64,000 bases of DNA from Pseudomonas saxonica (GTDB lineage Bacteria; Pseudomonadota; Gammaproteobacteria; Pseudomonadales; Pseudomonadaceae). The notes beneath the pieces were generated by a model. It had not been told where the DNA came from and searched no databases. It saw only the letters and a program-made list of their open reading frames with translations. The stretch's first letter is position 1. Every line of letters starts with the position of its first letter. Both the position numbers and the translations under genes were made by a program. The stretch is taken from contig NZ_VFIO01000003.1 in NCBI RefSeq assembly GCF_007858365.1, forward strand, positions 487,818-551,817, written 5' to 3'. Positions 1 to 10,563 of this stretch are shown in pieces.

Positions 1-163
1 TTATGCAATGGCGCTGTGTGGGTTTATCCACCAGGTGCTGGCGGCGGTGATTGGCGCGTCAGTCAGTGGGCTGGGTATTCAACAGCCGATAGCTCTGGCC
101 AGCCTCTGTTTGCTATTGGTCGTCATGGTGCTGGGTGTGAAGATTATGCAGCCAAGGGCTTGA
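1..163 (+). CDS. C-terminal fragment of a Bcr/CflA-type MFS efflux transporter (5' end outside window)
   Basis: Only the last 53 codons are present, read in the frame that starts at base 2 and ends with TGA at 161-163. The residues are almost all hydrophobic and form two likely membrane helices, followed by a short basic tail ending QPRA. This is what the end of a 12-helix drug exporter looks like. Assignment to the Bcr/CflA family leans on the usual pseudomonad neighbourhood (an MFS multidrug exporter before the YkgJ-like gene), because the fragment alone carries no diagnostic motif. It could be another polytopic transporter. Confidence 0.5.
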   Translation, partial: YAMALCGFIHQVLAAVIGASVSGLGIQQPIALASLCLLLVVMVLGVKIMQPRA

Positions 164-240
164 CCCGTTTAGCGAGCTGATCGCCTCAGTCTGTCTGGCG
201 TTTCACACATAACCCCGACTCTGCCTTACACTGCGCGCCT

Positions 241-546
241 ATGACCAACATCCCCCTGACTGAAATTACCGAACCCGCCGTCACCTGTTCGACGTGCGCG
301 GCATGCTGCTGCCAACTGGAAGTGATGTTGATCACGGACACGGGCGTGCCTGAGCGCTTTATCGACAACGATGACTGGGGTGGTGAAGTGATGCTGCGTC
401 TGGATGATGGCTGGTGTGCAGCGCTGGATCGCAACACCATGATGTGCACTATTTATGAAGTGCGCCCGCTGATTTGCCGCGAGTTCGAGATGGGAGAAGT
501 CGAATGCCTCAACGAACGTCAAGGCATCACGACCGCGTATCGCTAG
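241..546 (+). CDS. YkgJ-family cysteine cluster protein
   Basis: A 101-residue protein of the YkgJ/UPF0153 family, thought to chelate zinc or iron. Near residue 18 it carries the dense cluster CSTCAACCC, and further cysteines follow in the contexts GWCAAL, MMCTIYE, LICREFE and VECLNE, matching the family spacing (Cys-x2-Cys-x2-CCC, then four separated Cys). It has no signal peptide or membrane segment, so it should be cytoplasmic. The molecular role of the family is not established. Its stop codon abuts the stop of the convergent pagL-like gene with no intergenic base. Confidence 0.9.
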   Translation: MTNIPLTEITEPAVTCSTCAACCCQLEVMLITDTGVPERFIDNDDWGGEVMLRLDDGWCAALDRNTMMCTIYEVRPLICREFEMGEVECLNERQGITTAYR

Positions 547-1065
547 TTACAGTGGCATCGTGTAATGCAGCGCGTAGCTTTCTATGCCGTCGTTGTTGCT
601 GGAGAGTCCGGCATTGGAATAGTGAGTAGCGCGAATACCCACTTCATGCCCACCGTTGAAACGCAGGCCAAAACCAAGGCGGTCTTCAAACTGGAAGGCC
701 GTGCCCAATTCCTGCTCTTCAACTTTGGTCTTGGAGAACAGCGATACACCGATGCCTGCCTCGACATACGGCTTAACTGTTTCGCCAGCAAATTCGTATA
801 CAAACACCGGAGAGAACGTCAGGCTGCTGGCGCTCGAAGACTTGTCTCCATCCCAGTAGGTGTAAGCACCATCCCAATAGCCGGTCAGGCGGCCCACATC
901 ACTTTGTAGCCAACTTTTGTCCCAGTTGGATTTCAAACCCAGTCGATAGGTCATGGTCGACTGGCTGCTATGCCCAACACTAAATTCGACGCCCGCCGCT
1001 TGCGCAGTGTAGCTATACCCCAGAATGGAAGCCGCAAGCGCAGCCAGGCAAAACAATTGCTTCAT
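547..1065 (-). CDS. pagL: PagL-like lipid A 3-O-deacylase (acyloxyacyl hydrolase)
   Basis: A 172-residue outer-membrane protein with an N-terminal signal peptide (hydrophobic stretch ending in AQAAG, cleavage near residue 23). Alternating hydrophobic strands with aromatic girdles fit an eight-strand beta barrel, the usual size for PagL. The C-terminal HYSNAG motif supplies the His and Ser of the catalytic His-Ser-Glu triad, with an acidic residue following in NNDGIES. PagL removes the 3-linked acyl chain of lipid A, altering outer-membrane charge and immune recognition. It is a single gene transcribed leftward, abutting ykgJ tail to tail. Symbol given by family; substrate not tested. Confidence 0.85.
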   Translation of the reverse strand: MKQLFCLAALAASILGYSYTAQAAGVEFSVGHSSQSTMTYRLGLKSNWDKSWLQSDVGRLTGYWDGAYTYWDGDKSSSASSLTFSPVFVYEFAGETVKPYVEAGIGVSLFSKTKVEEQELGTAFQFEDRLGFGLRFNGGHEVGIRATHYSNAGLSSNNDGIESYALHYTMPL

Positions 1066-1180
1066 AAGAAAATCCTATTTTCGTATGCATAGGTCAGTAG
1101 TTGTGTGTCTCATCAGACAGCGGTTATGAATCCAATCAAACGCTGAAAGTTCATCCAATTTAACCAAAAATTACCTTTTT

Positions 1181-1972
1181 TTACTGCCCGAAGCTTTGCA
1201 CACTTCCTGATTTATTCCATAGCATCGGCAGGATTTTTCTTAAATGTTGCGCAGAAGCGCTGGTCCAAAACTGTGTGTCAGCTGCCGGGCCGGATGCCAG
1301 CAAATCGCGCTCAGCCAGTAGACGGTGTAATTGGCGAGCCACGGCGGCGCCCGTGTCGATCAAGATGACCGAAGAAGGGAGCATCTGACTGAGCAGAGGC
1401 TTGAGGAAGGGATAATGCGTACAGCCCAGAATCAGGGTGTCGCAACCGGCCGCCAGCAAAGGCTCGACATACCCCTGCAACAACGTACGCAAGGCCTCGC
1501 TGTGCAGGTCGCCGGTTTCTATTAACTCCACCAGGCCCGGACAAGGCTGGGTGATGACGCGCACATCACTGGCAAAGCGATCCAGCAAGGCAGCGAATTT
1601 GGCACTTTGCAAGGTACCGGTCGTGGCGAGCACGCCGACGACGCCGCTGCGTGTCGCTGCGGCGGCTGGCTTGACCGCGGGTTCCATCCCCACAATGGGC
1701 CACGCGGGGTAACGCTGACGCAGGTCGGCAACAGCCGCCACGGTAGCGGTATTGCAGGCCAGCACCAACGCCTTGGCCCCTTGCTGTTGAAAAAACTCGG
1801 CCATCACGGCACAACGCTGACGGATAAACTCGGGGCTTTTTTCGCCATAAGGGATGTGCCCGCAATCCGCTACATAGAGCAGCGACTCACTGGGCAGCCG
1901 TTGATTGATTTCGTTGAGCACCGACAAGCCGCCGACGCCGGAGTCAAACACACCAATCGGTGCTTCACGCAT
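1181..1972 (-). CDS. murI: Glutamate racemase
   Basis: A 263-residue cytoplasmic enzyme that interconverts L- and D-glutamate to supply D-Glu for peptidoglycan. The N-terminal [10 protein letters not shown] loop, the first catalytic cysteine in [10 protein letters not shown] and the second in GCTHYPF are all intact, with typical length for the family. It is the last gene of the leftward hemA-prfA-prmC-moeB-murI operon and overlaps the end of moeB by 8 bases, indicating translational coupling. Confidence 0.97.
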   Translation of the reverse strand: MREAPIGVFDSGVGGLSVLNEINQRLPSESLLYVADCGHIPYGEKSPEFIRQRCAVMAEFFQQQGAKALVLACNTATVAAVADLRQRYPAWPIVGMEPAVKPAAAATRSGVVGVLATTGTLQSAKFAALLDRFASDVRVITQPCPGLVELIETGDLHSEALRTLLQGYVEPLLAAGCDTLILGCTHYPFLKPLLSQMLPSSVILIDTGAAVARQLHRLLAERDLLASGPAADTQFWTSASAQHLRKILPMLWNKSGSVQSFGQ

Positions 1973-2714
1973 GGCCGCATACGCTGCATGCCGGATCGCG
2001 CTTAACCCGCAACTCGCGAAAACGCGTGCTCATGGCATCAATCAGCAACAGACGACCCACTAATGGCTCGCCAAAACCGGCCAGCACTTTGAGGGCTTCC
2101 AGAGCTTGCAAGCTGCCTACGAGCCCCACCAACGGGCCACTGACCCCGGCCTCACTACAGGTCAATTCTTCTTCGCTGCCATGCCCGTATAAACAGTGGT
2201 AGCAAGGGCTGGCCGCCTGGCGTGAGTCAAACACCGACAACTGCCCTTCCAGCCGGATCGCAGCACCGCTGACCAGCGGTTTGCGTGCAGCCACACAGGC
2301 GGCGTTGACCGCTTCACGGGTGCTGAAGTTGTCACAGCAATCAAGCACCAGATCAACAGCGGCCACTGCGTCCGCCAATGAGTCAGCTTCCAGCGCCGAG
2401 CGATGGGCGACCAATTTGATTTCAGGGTTGATTGCACTCAGACGGCGTAGCGCCGAATCGACTTTGTGTTCGCCCACGCTGTCGGTGTCATGAATAATCT
2501 GGCGCTGCAGGTTGGTCAGGTCAACGCGGTCGAAGTCGGCCAAGTGCAGCTCACCCACTCCCGCCGCCGCAAGATAAAGGGCAACGGGCGAACCCAACCC
2601 GCCTACACCGACAATCAGTACACGGCTGTTTTTCAGCTTTAGCTGACCGTCAATATCGACCTGCTGCAACAGGATCTGTCGGCTATAGCGCAACAGTTCC
2701 TGATCGGTCAGCAC
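1965..2714 (-). CDS. moeB: Molybdopterin-synthase adenylyltransferase (MoeB/HesA/ThiF family)
   Basis: A 249-residue E1-like enzyme that adenylates the C-terminal glycine of the small sulfur carrier MoaD during molybdenum cofactor synthesis. It shows the nucleotide-binding VGVGGLGSP motif near residue 37, the [10 protein letters not shown] segment, and two CxxC pairs (CYHC and CSVC) that bind structural zinc. It sits between prmC and murI with short overlaps on both sides (7 and 8 bases). ThiF- or HesA-like sulfur-carrier activation cannot be ruled out from sequence, but length and context favour MoeB. Confidence 0.93.
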   Translation of the reverse strand: MLTDQELLRYSRQILLQQVDIDGQLKLKNSRVLIVGVGGLGSPVALYLAAAGVGELHLADFDRVDLTNLQRQIIHDTDSVGEHKVDSALRRLSAINPEIKLVAHRSALEADSLADAVAAVDLVLDCCDNFSTREAVNAACVAARKPLVSGAAIRLEGQLSVFDSRQAASPCYHCLYGHGSEEELTCSEAGVSGPLVGLVGSLQALEALKVLAGFGEPLVGRLLLIDAMSTRFRELRVKRDPACSVCGHA

Positions 2715-3538
2715 GGCAGGCGACCCAAGGTAATGCGCTCATGAGCGCCCAAGTCCTTGCGACTTTCAATCTGTTCGAAGCCTGCCGTGTGCAACAAATC
2801 ACGCACGGCGCCAGCCTGATCGTAACCGTGTTCAAGCATCAGCCAGCCGCCGGCATTGAGGTGTTGCGGGGCTTGCGCGACGATTTCACGCAGGTCGTCA
2901 AGGCCATCGGCACCGGCCACCAACGCACTTTCAGGCTCGAAGCGCACATCGCCTTCAGCCAGATGAACGTCGCCGGCGGCTATATAAGGCGGGTTGCTGA
3001 TGATCAAGTCAAAGCGTTGATCTGCCAGCGCGCTGAACCAGTGACTGGTGAATACACTGACGTTTTCAAGCTGCAAGCGCTGACGATTGCGCTCGGCAAG
3101 CGCCACGGCTTCGAGCACCCGGTCAACTGCCGTGACCTTCCATGCCGGACGTTCACTGGCCAGCGCCAAGGCGATGGCGCCGCTGCCAGTGCCCAGATCC
3201 AGCACACGAGCCGGAGTTGCAGGCAATAACGCCAACGCCGTTTCGACCAGTAGCTCAGTGTCCGGGCGCGGGATCAGCGTGTGCGGTGCCACTTCCAGGT
3301 CAAGGTTCCAGAAACCCTGCTGCCCTAGAATGTAGGCCACCGGCTCACCCGCACGTCGACGCATCAGGTACTCGGCAAAGGTCAACGCTGCTTCGCTGCT
3401 GACAATTTTTTCAGGCCATGTGTGCAGATAACTGCGCGACTTGCCCAACGCGGCCGCCAGTAACAGCTCCGCGTCAAGACGGGCTGTCGGCGAGTCCGGC
3501 AGCTCTGCGGCACGTAACAAACTGGCAATAATGGTCAT
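2708..3538 (-). CDS. prmC: Peptide chain release factor N5-glutamine methyltransferase
   Basis: A 276-residue SAM-dependent methyltransferase that modifies the glutamine of the GGQ motif in release factors RF1 and RF2. It has the SAM-binding LDLGTGSGAIALALA motif (about residues 115-130) and the catalytic SNPPYI motif near residue 185. It directly follows prfA, its substrate gene, with no spacing (prfA ends at 3539), the conserved arrangement in gammaproteobacteria. Confidence 0.97.
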   Translation of the reverse strand: MTIIASLLRAAELPDSPTARLDAELLLAAALGKSRSYLHTWPEKIVSSEAALTFAEYLMRRRAGEPVAYILGQQGFWNLDLEVAPHTLIPRPDTELLVETALALLPATPARVLDLGTGSGAIALALASERPAWKVTAVDRVLEAVALAERNRQRLQLENVSVFTSHWFSALADQRFDLIISNPPYIAAGDVHLAEGDVRFEPESALVAGADGLDDLREIVAQAPQHLNAGGWLMLEHGYDQAGAVRDLLHTAGFEQIESRKDLGAHERITLGRLPC

Positions 3539-4621
3539 TTATTCACCCAGCGCTGTCAGTTGGTCCGCCTGGAATTCCGCTAGCAACGGCTCAATAACGG
3601 CATCCACACCGCCAGCCAGAACGTCATCCAGAGAATACAAGGTCAGGTTGACTCGATGATCTGTCACGCGTCCTTGTGCAAAGTTGTACGTGCGGATGCG
3701 CTCGGAGCGGTCTCCAGAGCCCACCAGCAACTTACGCTCACTGGCAATGGCACTGGCCGCGGCGCTGGTTTGTTGATCGTTCAATTTAGCCGAAAGCCAG
3801 GACATCGCCCGTGCCCGGTTTTTATGCTGGGAACGCTCTTCCTGGCACTCGACCACAATGCCTGAAGGCAAGTGAGTGATACGAATCGCCGAATCGGTCT
3901 TGTTAACGTGCTGGCCGCCTGCGCCTGAGGAGCGGTAGGTATCGACGCGCAAGTCTGACGGGTTGATCTCGATAACCTCTTGCTCGTCCGGTTCTGGCAG
4001 CACGGCCACGGTACAGGCAGACGTGTGAATACGGCCCTGGGATTCGGTCGCGGGTACACGCTGCACGCGGTGCACGCCGGATTCGAACTTCAACTTGCCG
4101 TATACATTCTCACCTTCAACCCGAGCAATGACTTCTTTGTAGCCACCATGTTCACCCGGGTTTTCCGACAGGATTTCGAGTCTCCAGCCACGTCGCTCAG
4201 CGTAGCGCGAATACATGCGAAACAGATCACCGGCAAAAATCGCCGCCTCATCACCGCCGGTGCCTGCGCGGATCTCGAGGAAGACGTTGCGACCGTCATT
4301 CGGGTCTTTAGGCAGCAGCATGCGCTGAAGGTCTTTTTCCAGCTCGACCAGTCGCTCTTTGGCTTCGCGCACTTCCTCAACGGCCATTTCCCGCATGTCA
4401 GGGTCGTTGTCCTTGAGCAAGGCTTGCGCACCTTCAAGGTCTGCCTGCACCTTGAGCCACATCGCATACGTTGCAGCAATAGGCTCAACTTCGGCGTATT
4501 CCTTGGAATAGGCGCGGAATTTGGTCTGATCCGAAATAACTTCGCCATCGCCAAGCAAAGCGGTCAGTTCTTCAAAACGGTCCTGGAGGATGTCCAGTTT
4601 ATTAAGCAGTGACGCTTTCAT
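3539..4621 (-). CDS. prfA: Peptide chain release factor 1
   Basis: A 360-residue class I release factor that reads UAA and UAG. The GGQ tripeptide lies in [13 protein letters not shown] at about residue 235 and the RF1-type codon-recognition segment is present (RF1 PxT-type region near residues 185-190, VPATES). Full family length. It starts 2 bases after hemA, and the GGQ methyltransferase gene prmC follows at once. Confidence 0.98.
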   Translation of the reverse strand: MKASLLNKLDILQDRFEELTALLGDGEVISDQTKFRAYSKEYAEVEPIAATYAMWLKVQADLEGAQALLKDNDPDMREMAVEEVREAKERLVELEKDLQRMLLPKDPNDGRNVFLEIRAGTGGDEAAIFAGDLFRMYSRYAERRGWRLEILSENPGEHGGYKEVIARVEGENVYGKLKFESGVHRVQRVPATESQGRIHTSACTVAVLPEPDEQEVIEINPSDLRVDTYRSSGAGGQHVNKTDSAIRITHLPSGIVVECQEERSQHKNRARAMSWLSAKLNDQQTSAAASAIASERKLLVGSGDRSERIRTYNFAQGRVTDHRVNLTLYSLDDVLAGGVDAVIEPLLAEFQADQLTALGE

Positions 4622-4623
4622 TA

Positions 4624-5907
4624 CTATTTTTTATCCGCAGAGCTATCCGATGAGCCCTCACCGAGGGCAAAAAGTTCTTGGGCCATGGCCAGCGCATCGA
4701 GGCGGCCTTCGGCGGAAAGCTTTTTCAACTGCACGCTGGGAGCGTGCAGCAATTTATTGGTCAGGCCACGTGCCAGTTGTGCCAGTACGTCTTCCGGGTT
4801 GGCACCGTTGGCGAGCAGCCGCTGGGCCTTTTGCAGCTCTTCATCACGCAGGCGTTCACTTTGCTGACGATAGGCCTTGAGCACGTCCACCGCCGCCAGT
4901 TCACGCAAGCGCACCATAAAGTCGTCAGCACCAATGCTGACCAGTTCTTCCGCCGCCTGGGCTGCGCCCTGGCGACTTTTGAGGTTTTCGGCAACTACCT
5001 CATGCAAATCATCGACGGTATAAAGATAAACGTCGTCCAGTTCACCGACTTCAGGTTCGATATCCCGTGGAACGGCAATATCGACCATAAAAATAGGTTT
5101 GTGCCTGCGCAACTTGAGGGCGCTTTCAACCGCCCCCTTACCCAGAATCGGCAACTGGCTGGCAGTGGAGCTGATCACAATATCGCTGTGCACCAACTCT
5201 TGAGGAATATCGGACAGCAGCACCGCGTGGGCACCGAACTCTTCAGCCAGAATGCTCGCGCGCTCCAGGGTACGGTTAGCCACCACAATGCGTTTGACGC
5301 CCAGGTCATGCAGGTGGCGGGCGACCAACGTGATGGTCTCGCCTGCGCCAATCAGCAGTGCCTGACTGCGCTGCAAATCGCTGAAAATCTGCTTGGCCAG
5401 GCTGACGGCAGCAAAAGCCACCGACACCGGGTTTTCACCAATGGCCGTGTCAGTGCGTACTTGTTTGGCCGAGTTGAAGGTGGCTTGAAACAAACGCCCC
5501 AACAAAGGCCCGACCGTGCCGGCTTCACGCGCCACGGCGTAAGCGGACTTCATCTGGCCGAGAATTTGCGGCTCACCCAACACCAGCGAATCCAGCCCCG
5601 ACGCCACCCGCATCATGTGACGAACGGCAGCATCATCCTCATGGATATAGGCACAGGCCCGCAGTTCTTCAAGGCTCAGATTATGGTAGTCAGCCAGCCA
5701 CTTGAGCACGGCATCGGCGTTAAGGTGATCCTGTTCGACGTAAAGTTCACTGCGATTGCAGGTGGAGAGGATCGCAGCTTCGCGACTGTCGGTGTGACGG
5801 CAGAGCTGCTGCAAGGCCTCAACCAACTGTTCTGGCGTAAAAGCCACGCGCTCGCGGACATCTACTGAAGCAGTCTTGTGGTTAATACCGAGTGCGAGGA
5901 AGGCCAT
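4624..5907 (-). CDS. hemA: Glutamyl-tRNA reductase
   Basis: A 427-residue enzyme that reduces glutamyl-tRNA(Glu) to glutamate-1-semialdehyde, the first committed step of C5-pathway tetrapyrrole synthesis. The N-terminal [13 protein letters not shown] signature, the catalytic cysteine in [10 protein letters not shown] at about residue 50, and the NADPH-binding GAGETI region are intact. First gene of the leftward operon. Its promoter must lie in the gap shared with the divergent TPR lipoprotein gene (5908-6120). Confidence 0.98.
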   Translation of the reverse strand: MAFLALGINHKTASVDVRERVAFTPEQLVEALQQLCRHTDSREAAILSTCNRSELYVEQDHLNADAVLKWLADYHNLSLEELRACAYIHEDDAAVRHMMRVASGLDSLVLGEPQILGQMKSAYAVAREAGTVGPLLGRLFQATFNSAKQVRTDTAIGENPVSVAFAAVSLAKQIFSDLQRSQALLIGAGETITLVARHLHDLGVKRIVVANRTLERASILAEEFGAHAVLLSDIPQELVHSDIVISSTASQLPILGKGAVESALKLRRHKPIFMVDIAVPRDIEPEVGELDDVYLYTVDDLHEVVAENLKSRQGAAQAAEELVSIGADDFMVRLRELAAVDVLKAYRQQSERLRDEELQKAQRLLANGANPEDVLAQLARGLTNKLLHAPSVQLKKLSAEGRLDALAMAQELFALGEGSSDSSADKK

Positions 5908-6120
5908 TCAAGATCGCTGATGATGACGAGAAGCCGGCAATTGTCCTACTTCGCCCGAGTGAGAACAACCATTGCTGACTATTGTCTCTATAGTTAATGT
6001 CTGTTGAACCTCTCTGAACTAAGATCGTCAGACCCCCATATCGATAGTCGCACACCCTAGGGTTTGCGCCATCGCATGTGTCATGATGCCCAGACCGCAG
6101 GTAAGTCGCCCATCTCTTAT
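5908..6120. promoter_or_regulatory. Divergent promoter region between hemA and the TPR lipoprotein operon
   Basis: About 210 bases without a gene separate two operons that point away from each other, so both promoters must be here. It is more AT-rich than its flanks, notably around 5970-6035. I could not pick one sigma-70 pair with confidence. Confidence 0.5.
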
Positions 6121-7845
6121 ATGAATAGATCCTCCGCGTTGTTTCTCGCCCTCGTGCTTCTCAGTGGCTGCCAGGCTTTGGCCCCCACGTCCCCGGATGA
6201 CTCGTCACCGGCTGAAGACGTTGCCTCCACTCCGGAAAAACCTGTGGTCTACGGCTCCTTCAGCGAAGATACGTTGTACAGCCTGCTGAGCGCAGAACTG
6301 GCAGGTCAACGTAATCGTCTGGATCTTGCACTGGACAACTACGTGACACAGGCGATCAACACCCAGGATCCGGGCGTGTCCGAACGGGCATTCCGTATTG
6401 CCGAGTACCTGGGCGCGGACCAGGCCGCACTCGACACCTCGCTGATCTGGGCCAGGAGCGCACCGGACGATCTTGAAGCACAGCGTGCCGCAGCTATTCA
6501 GTTGGCGCGCAATGGTCGTTATGACGACTCCATGGTGTACATGGAAAAAGTGCTGCAAGGCAAAGGCGACACCCACTTCGACTTCCTCGCCTTGTCAGCG
6601 GCAGAAACTGATGCGCAAACCCGTGCAGGCCTGCAAAAGAATTTTGATCGCCTGCTACTCAAGTATCCCGACAACAGTCAGTTGATTTTTGGCAAGGCCC
6701 TGCTGATGCAGCAGGATGGCGACGCTGACGGCGCATTGACCTTGCTGGAAAAAAACCCTCCGCAGGACGGCGAAATCGCTCCGATTTTGTTGCGCGCACG
6801 CTTGTTGCAAAGTCTGAATCGAGGCAATGAAGCACTGCCCCTGCTGAAAAAAACCGTTCGCCAATACCCTGATGACAAACGATTAGGGCTCACTTATGCC
6901 CGCACGCTGATTGAACAGAATCAATTTGCCGATGCAAAAGTGCAGTTTGCCAGCCTGTTGCAGCAGTACCCGGAAGACGACGAACTGCGTTTTTCACTCG
7001 CGCTGCTTAGCCTGGAAGGTAAGAACTGGGACGAAGCCGAAGGCTATCTGGAAGACTTGATAGCACGCGACAGCCATGTCGATTCAGCCCACTTGAACCT
7101 TGGCCGCATTGCAGAAGAACGCAATGATCCGCAAGGTGCATTGATCGAATACGCGCAGGTTGGCCCCGGCAATGACTATTTACCTGCGCAACTACGCCAA
7201 GCCGATATCTTGATCAGCAGCGGCCGCGGTGCCGAAGCCACCAAAAAGCTGGCGGCCGCCCGTGACACACAACCCGAATATGCCAGCCAGTTGTATCTGA
7301 TCGAAGCAGAAACCATGGCTGCCCACAATCAGACCGATCGCGCCTGGTCAGTTCTGCAACAAGCCATCAAGCAAAACCCTGACGACCTGAGCCTGCTGTA
7401 CTCACGCGCCATGCTGGCCGAGAAACGCAATGATATTGCGCAAATGGAACGCGATTTGCGCGCCATCCTCCAGCGCGAACCGGACAACGCGATGGCATTA
7501 AACGCGCTGGGCTATACGCTTTCGGACCGAACCACCCGGTATGACGAGGCCAAAGCGCTGATTCAGCAAGCTTATGACCTGAACCCGGACGACCCGGCCG
7601 TGCTCGACAGCCTTGGCTGGGTGAATTTCCGTCTGGGTAATTTGCCTGAAGCAGAACGCCTGTTGCGCCAGGCTTTTGAACGCTTTCCCGATCAGGAAGT
7701 GGCAGCTCACCTGGGTGAAGTGTTGTGGGCCAGCGGCAAACAACGTGAAGCCAAAAAAATCTGGGGCACTTTTCTTAAAGAAAATCCTGACAGCCCTATT
7801 CTGCGCAAAACCGTGTTGCGCCTGACCGGATCAGAGACTCTTTAA
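6121..7845 (+). CDS. Tetratricopeptide-repeat outer-membrane lipoprotein
   Basis: A 574-residue protein. The ATG at 6121 is chosen over an in-frame ATG at 6064 because it puts a proper lipoprotein signal first: a short basic start, a hydrophobic core and the lipobox LLSGC. The rest is helical TPR repeats from about residue 40 to the end, including a well-conserved pair around residues 440-530 (ALNALGYTL, DLNPDDPAVLDSLGWV). TPR arrays bind proteins; the partner is unknown. It is the first gene of a line with lolB (3 bases later), ispE, tRNA-Gln and prs. This TPR-lolB-ispE order is standard in Pseudomonas. Confidence 0.9.
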   Translation: MNRSSALFLALVLLSGCQALAPTSPDDSSPAEDVASTPEKPVVYGSFSEDTLYSLLSAELAGQRNRLDLALDNYVTQAINTQDPGVSERAFRIAEYLGADQAALDTSLIWARSAPDDLEAQRAAAIQLARNGRYDDSMVYMEKVLQGKGDTHFDFLALSAAETDAQTRAGLQKNFDRLLLKYPDNSQLIFGKALLMQQDGDADGALTLLEKNPPQDGEIAPILLRARLLQSLNRGNEALPLLKKTVRQYPDDKRLGLTYARTLIEQNQFADAKVQFASLLQQYPEDDELRFSLALLSLEGKNWDEAEGYLEDLIARDSHVDSAHLNLGRIAEERNDPQGALIEYAQVGPGNDYLPAQLRQADILISSGRGAEATKKLAAARDTQPEYASQLYLIEAETMAAHNQTDRAWSVLQQAIKQNPDDLSLLYSRAMLAEKRNDIAQMERDLRAILQREPDNAMALNALGYTLSDRTTRYDEAKALIQQAYDLNPDDPAVLDSLGWVNFRLGNLPEAERLLRQAFERFPDQEVAAHLGEVLWASGKQREAKKIWGTFLKENPDSPILRKTVLRLTGSETL

Positions 7846-7848
7846 ATC

Positions 7849-8475
7849 ATGTTTTTTCGTCATGTTCGCCACATCATCGCTTTTAGCCTCCTCGCTACAC
7901 TTGCTGGCTGTATGAGCCTGGGTTCCCATGAGTCGGTTGAAGGCCACGGGAATCAGGCGTTATGGTCACAGCATAAACAGCAACTGACGCAGCTGGACGG
8001 CTGGCAAATCAATGGCAAGGTCGGTATTCGCGCTCCCAAAGACTCGGGCAGCGCCACCTTGTTCTGGCTTCAACGCCAGGCGTATTACGACATCCGCCTG
8101 TCTGGCCCGCTCGGCCGAGGGGCAGCACGTTTAACCGGCCGCCCAGGAAATGCCAGCCTTGAAGTGGCCGGTCAAGGTCGCTTTGTGGCGGCAAGCCCCG
8201 AAGAATTGCTCGGTGAGCAACTGGGCTGGAGCCTGCCCGTTTCACATTTGGTCTGGTGGGTACGCGGCTTGCCGGCACCTGACAGCAAAAGCCGGGTCAC
8301 ACTCAACACCGACAGCCGCCTGGCCAACCTGGAACAGGACGGCTGGAAAGTTGAATATTTAAGCTATGTCGAGCAAAACGGCTACTGGCTGCCAGAGCGG
8401 GTCAAACTGCATGGCCCGGATCTGGACGTAACCCTTGTCGTAAAAGATTGGCAACCCCGTCAGTTGGGACAATGA
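7849..8475 (+). CDS. lolB: Outer-membrane lipoprotein insertion protein LolB
   Basis: A 208-residue lipoprotein with signal peptide and lipobox LAGC near residue 21. LolB accepts lipoproteins from periplasmic LolA and inserts them into the outer membrane. The family hallmark is visible: a [12 protein letters not shown] strand early in the mature protein, followed by a half-barrel of alternating strands. It lies between the TPR lipoprotein gene and ispE, and its stop overlaps the region of the ispE ribosome-binding site (1-base gap). Confidence 0.95.
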   Translation: MFFRHVRHIIAFSLLATLAGCMSLGSHESVEGHGNQALWSQHKQQLTQLDGWQINGKVGIRAPKDSGSATLFWLQRQAYYDIRLSGPLGRGAARLTGRPGNASLEVAGQGRFVAASPEELLGEQLGWSLPVSHLVWWVRGLPAPDSKSRVTLNTDSRLANLEQDGWKVEYLSYVEQNGYWLPERVKLHGPDLDVTLVVKDWQPRQLGQ

Positions 8476-8476
8476 C

Positions 8477-9352
8477 ATGCAAAAAGATGCGCTGGTGCTG
8501 CCCTCCCCGGCAAAACTGAACTTGATGCTGCACATCCTCGGTCGTCGCGAAGACGGTTACCACCAGTTGGAAACCGTGTTTCAGTTTCTTGATTACGGCG
8601 ATGAAATGACCTTTGCCGTGCGCGACGACGGCAAAATCTGCCTGCATACCCCGTTTGAGGGCGTGCCTCACGATCAAAACCTGATTGTGAAAGCCGCAAA
8701 AAAACTGCAAGAGCAATCAGGTTGCTCTCTGGGTATCGATATCTGGATCAAAAAAGTGCTGCCAATGGGCGGCGGCATCGGCGGTGGCAGCTCCAATGCT
8801 GCGACAACTTTGCTGGGCCTCAATCACTTGTGGCAATTGAATTGGGATGAAGACCGCCTCGCCGCACTGGGTTTGACGCTGGGGGCTGACGTACCGGTTT
8901 TCGTGCGGGGCCGCGCCGCCTTCGCCGAAGGCGTGGGCGACATCCTTTCGCCGGAATACCCTGAAGAGCCTTGGTACGTTGTGCTCAAGCCGCAAGTCTC
9001 TGTAAGCACAGCAGAAATTTTTTCACATCCGTTGTTGACACGTAACACTTTGCCCATTAAAGTGCGCCCCGTTCCCAAGGGAAACAGCCGAAACGACTGC
9101 GAAGCAGTGGTAACGGAGCTTTACCCAGATGTACGTAAGGCTTTGAATTTGTTAGGTAAATATACCGAAGCAAAATTAACTGGAACTGGAAGTTGTATAT
9201 TTGGGGCCTTCCCAAACGAAGCAAGTGCTGATAAAGTGCTGCACCTTCTAACAGAGCCCCTTACAGGGTTTGTAGCTAAAGGCAGTAACATTTCGATGTT
9301 GCACCGAACACTACAGAATCTGTCAAAGGAAACGGGTACACGGTACTCGTAG
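8477..9352 (+). CDS. ispE: 4-diphosphocytidyl-2-C-methyl-D-erythritol kinase
   Basis: A 291-residue GHMP kinase of the non-mevalonate isoprenoid pathway. The N-terminal [13 protein letters not shown] strand and the ATP-binding glycine-rich loop [14 protein letters not shown] (about residues 95-108) are intact, with the C-terminal [12 protein letters not shown] motif. Full length. Codon use becomes more AT-rich near the 3' end, where the gene runs into the tRNA-Gln gene 10 bases downstream. Confidence 0.97.
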   Translation: MQKDALVLPSPAKLNLMLHILGRREDGYHQLETVFQFLDYGDEMTFAVRDDGKICLHTPFEGVPHDQNLIVKAAKKLQEQSGCSLGIDIWIKKVLPMGGGIGGGSSNAATTLLGLNHLWQLNWDEDRLAALGLTLGADVPVFVRGRAAFAEGVGDILSPEYPEEPWYVVLKPQVSVSTAEIFSHPLLTRNTLPIKVRPVPKGNSRNDCEAVVTELYPDVRKALNLLGKYTEAKLTGTGSCIFGAFPNEASADKVLHLLTEPLTGFVAKGSNISMLHRTLQNLSKETGTRYS

Positions 9353-9362
9353 CAACAGATAC

Positions 9363-9437
9363 AGGGGCGTCGCCAAGCGGTAAGGCAGCAGGTTTTGATC
9401 CTGCCATGCGTTGGTTCGAATCCAGCCGCCCCTGCCA
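9363..9437 (+). tRNA. tRNA-Gln (anticodon TTG)
   Basis: A 75-base cloverleaf with acceptor arms AGGGGCG and CGCCCCT, discriminator G and an encoded CCA. The anticodon stem GCAGG/CCTGC encloses loop TTTTGAT, giving anticodon TTG at 9395-9397. The T arm contains GGTTCGAATCC. It sits between ispE and prs on the same strand with no separate terminator, so it is probably processed from the shared transcript. This ispE-tRNA-prs order is conserved in gammaproteobacteria. Confidence 0.97.
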
Positions 9438-9482
9438 TTTCTTATACTCATCCAGGTTACCCTCAGCCTTCAGGTACTGCGC

Positions 9483-10424
9483 GTGTCCAAGATGATGGTC
9501 TTTACGGGGAACGCTAACCCCGATCTAGCTCGGCGTGTCGTACGTCAGCTGCATATCCCACTCGGTGACATTTCTGTCGGTAAGTTTTCCGACGGCGAGA
9601 TTACCGCTGAGATTAATGAAAATGTCCGCGGTAAAGACGTTTTCATCATTCAGCCGACTTGTGCTCCGACTAACGATAACCTGATGGAACTCGTCGTGAT
9701 GGCTGATGCCTTCCGCCGCTCCTCAGCGACTCGTATTACTGCTGTTATTCCTTACTTTGGTTATGCCCGTCAGGATCGCCGTCCGCGTTCCGCACGTGTG
9801 GCTATCAGCGCAAAAGTTGTTGCTGACATGCTTACCGTAGTCGGCATCGACCGTGTTCTCACGGTTGATTTGCATGCTGACCAAATTCAGGGTTTCTTCG
9901 ATATTCCTGTAGATAACATCTATGGCTCCCCAGTTTTGGTGGATGACATCGAAGATCAGCGCTTTGAGAACCTAATGATTGTGTCCCCGGATATCGGCGG
10001 CGTCGTGCGTGCACGTGCTGTTGCCAAATCCTTGGGCGTTGATCTGGGTATCATCGACAAACGCCGTGAGAAAGCCAATCACTCTGAAGTGATGCATATC
10101 ATCGGTGATGTCGAAGGGCGTACCTGCATTCTGGTTGATGACATGGTCGATACCGCCGGCACCTTGTGCCACGCGGCTAAAGCCTTGAAAGAGCATGGCG
10201 CTGCCAAAGTGTTCGCCTACTGCACACACCCTGTGCTGTCGGGTCGGGCAATCGAGAATATCGAAAATTCCATGCTGGATGAGCTGGTGGTGACTAACAC
10301 CATTCCGCTGTCCGCAGCCGCACAAGCCTGTTCGCGTATCCGTCAACTGGATATCGCACCGGTTGTGGCTGAAGCGGTTCGCCGCATCAGCAACGAAGAA
10401 TCGATCAGCGCGATGTTCCGATAA
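9483..10424 (+). CDS. prs: Ribose-phosphate pyrophosphokinase
   Basis: A 313-residue enzyme that makes PRPP from ribose 5-phosphate and ATP for nucleotide, His and Trp synthesis. The frame is open further upstream, but the GTG at 9483 gives the standard family N-terminus ([15 protein letters not shown]); a longer form would run into the tRNA-Gln gene. The ATP-binding [10 protein letters not shown] region and the PRPP-binding [10 protein letters not shown] loop are intact. A strong terminator follows at 10462. Confidence 0.97.
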   Translation: MSKMMVFTGNANPDLARRVVRQLHIPLGDISVGKFSDGEITAEINENVRGKDVFIIQPTCAPTNDNLMELVVMADAFRRSSATRITAVIPYFGYARQDRRPRSARVAISAKVVADMLTVVGIDRVLTVDLHADQIQGFFDIPVDNIYGSPVLVDDIEDQRFENLMIVSPDIGGVVRARAVAKSLGVDLGIIDKRREKANHSEVMHIIGDVEGRTCILVDDMVDTAGTLCHAAKALKEHGAAKVFAYCTHPVLSGRAIENIENSMLDELVVTNTIPLSAAAQACSRIRQLDIAPVVAEAVRRISNEESISAMFR

Positions 10425-10461
10425 GGGCCCTGCCCTTCTCTGACATCCGTTGACGAAAAGT

Positions 10462-10498
10462 GCCCCGCCCCAACAGCCTGTTGGGGCGGGGCTTTTTT
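10462..10498 (+). terminator. Rho-independent terminator after prs
   Basis: A perfect 14-bp GC-rich stem (arm GCCCCGCCCCAACA) with a 3-base loop, followed by TTTTTT. It ends the lolB-ispE-tRNA-prs transcript. Confidence 0.93.
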
Positions 10499-10563
10499 GC
10501 CCATGCCGTCCATAGCGCTGGTCGCAAACGCTAGGGCGGATGTGGATATTTTGGAGATACAAC

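Noticed and set aside
4678..5868. A 396-codon open frame opposite hemA
   Set aside because: It lies wholly antisense to a clear glutamyl-tRNA reductase, has no family motif and no ribosome-binding site; it is a by-product of codon bias.
9411..9482. N-terminal extension of prs
   Set aside because: It would begin inside the tRNA-Gln gene; the GTG at 9483 gives the conserved family start.
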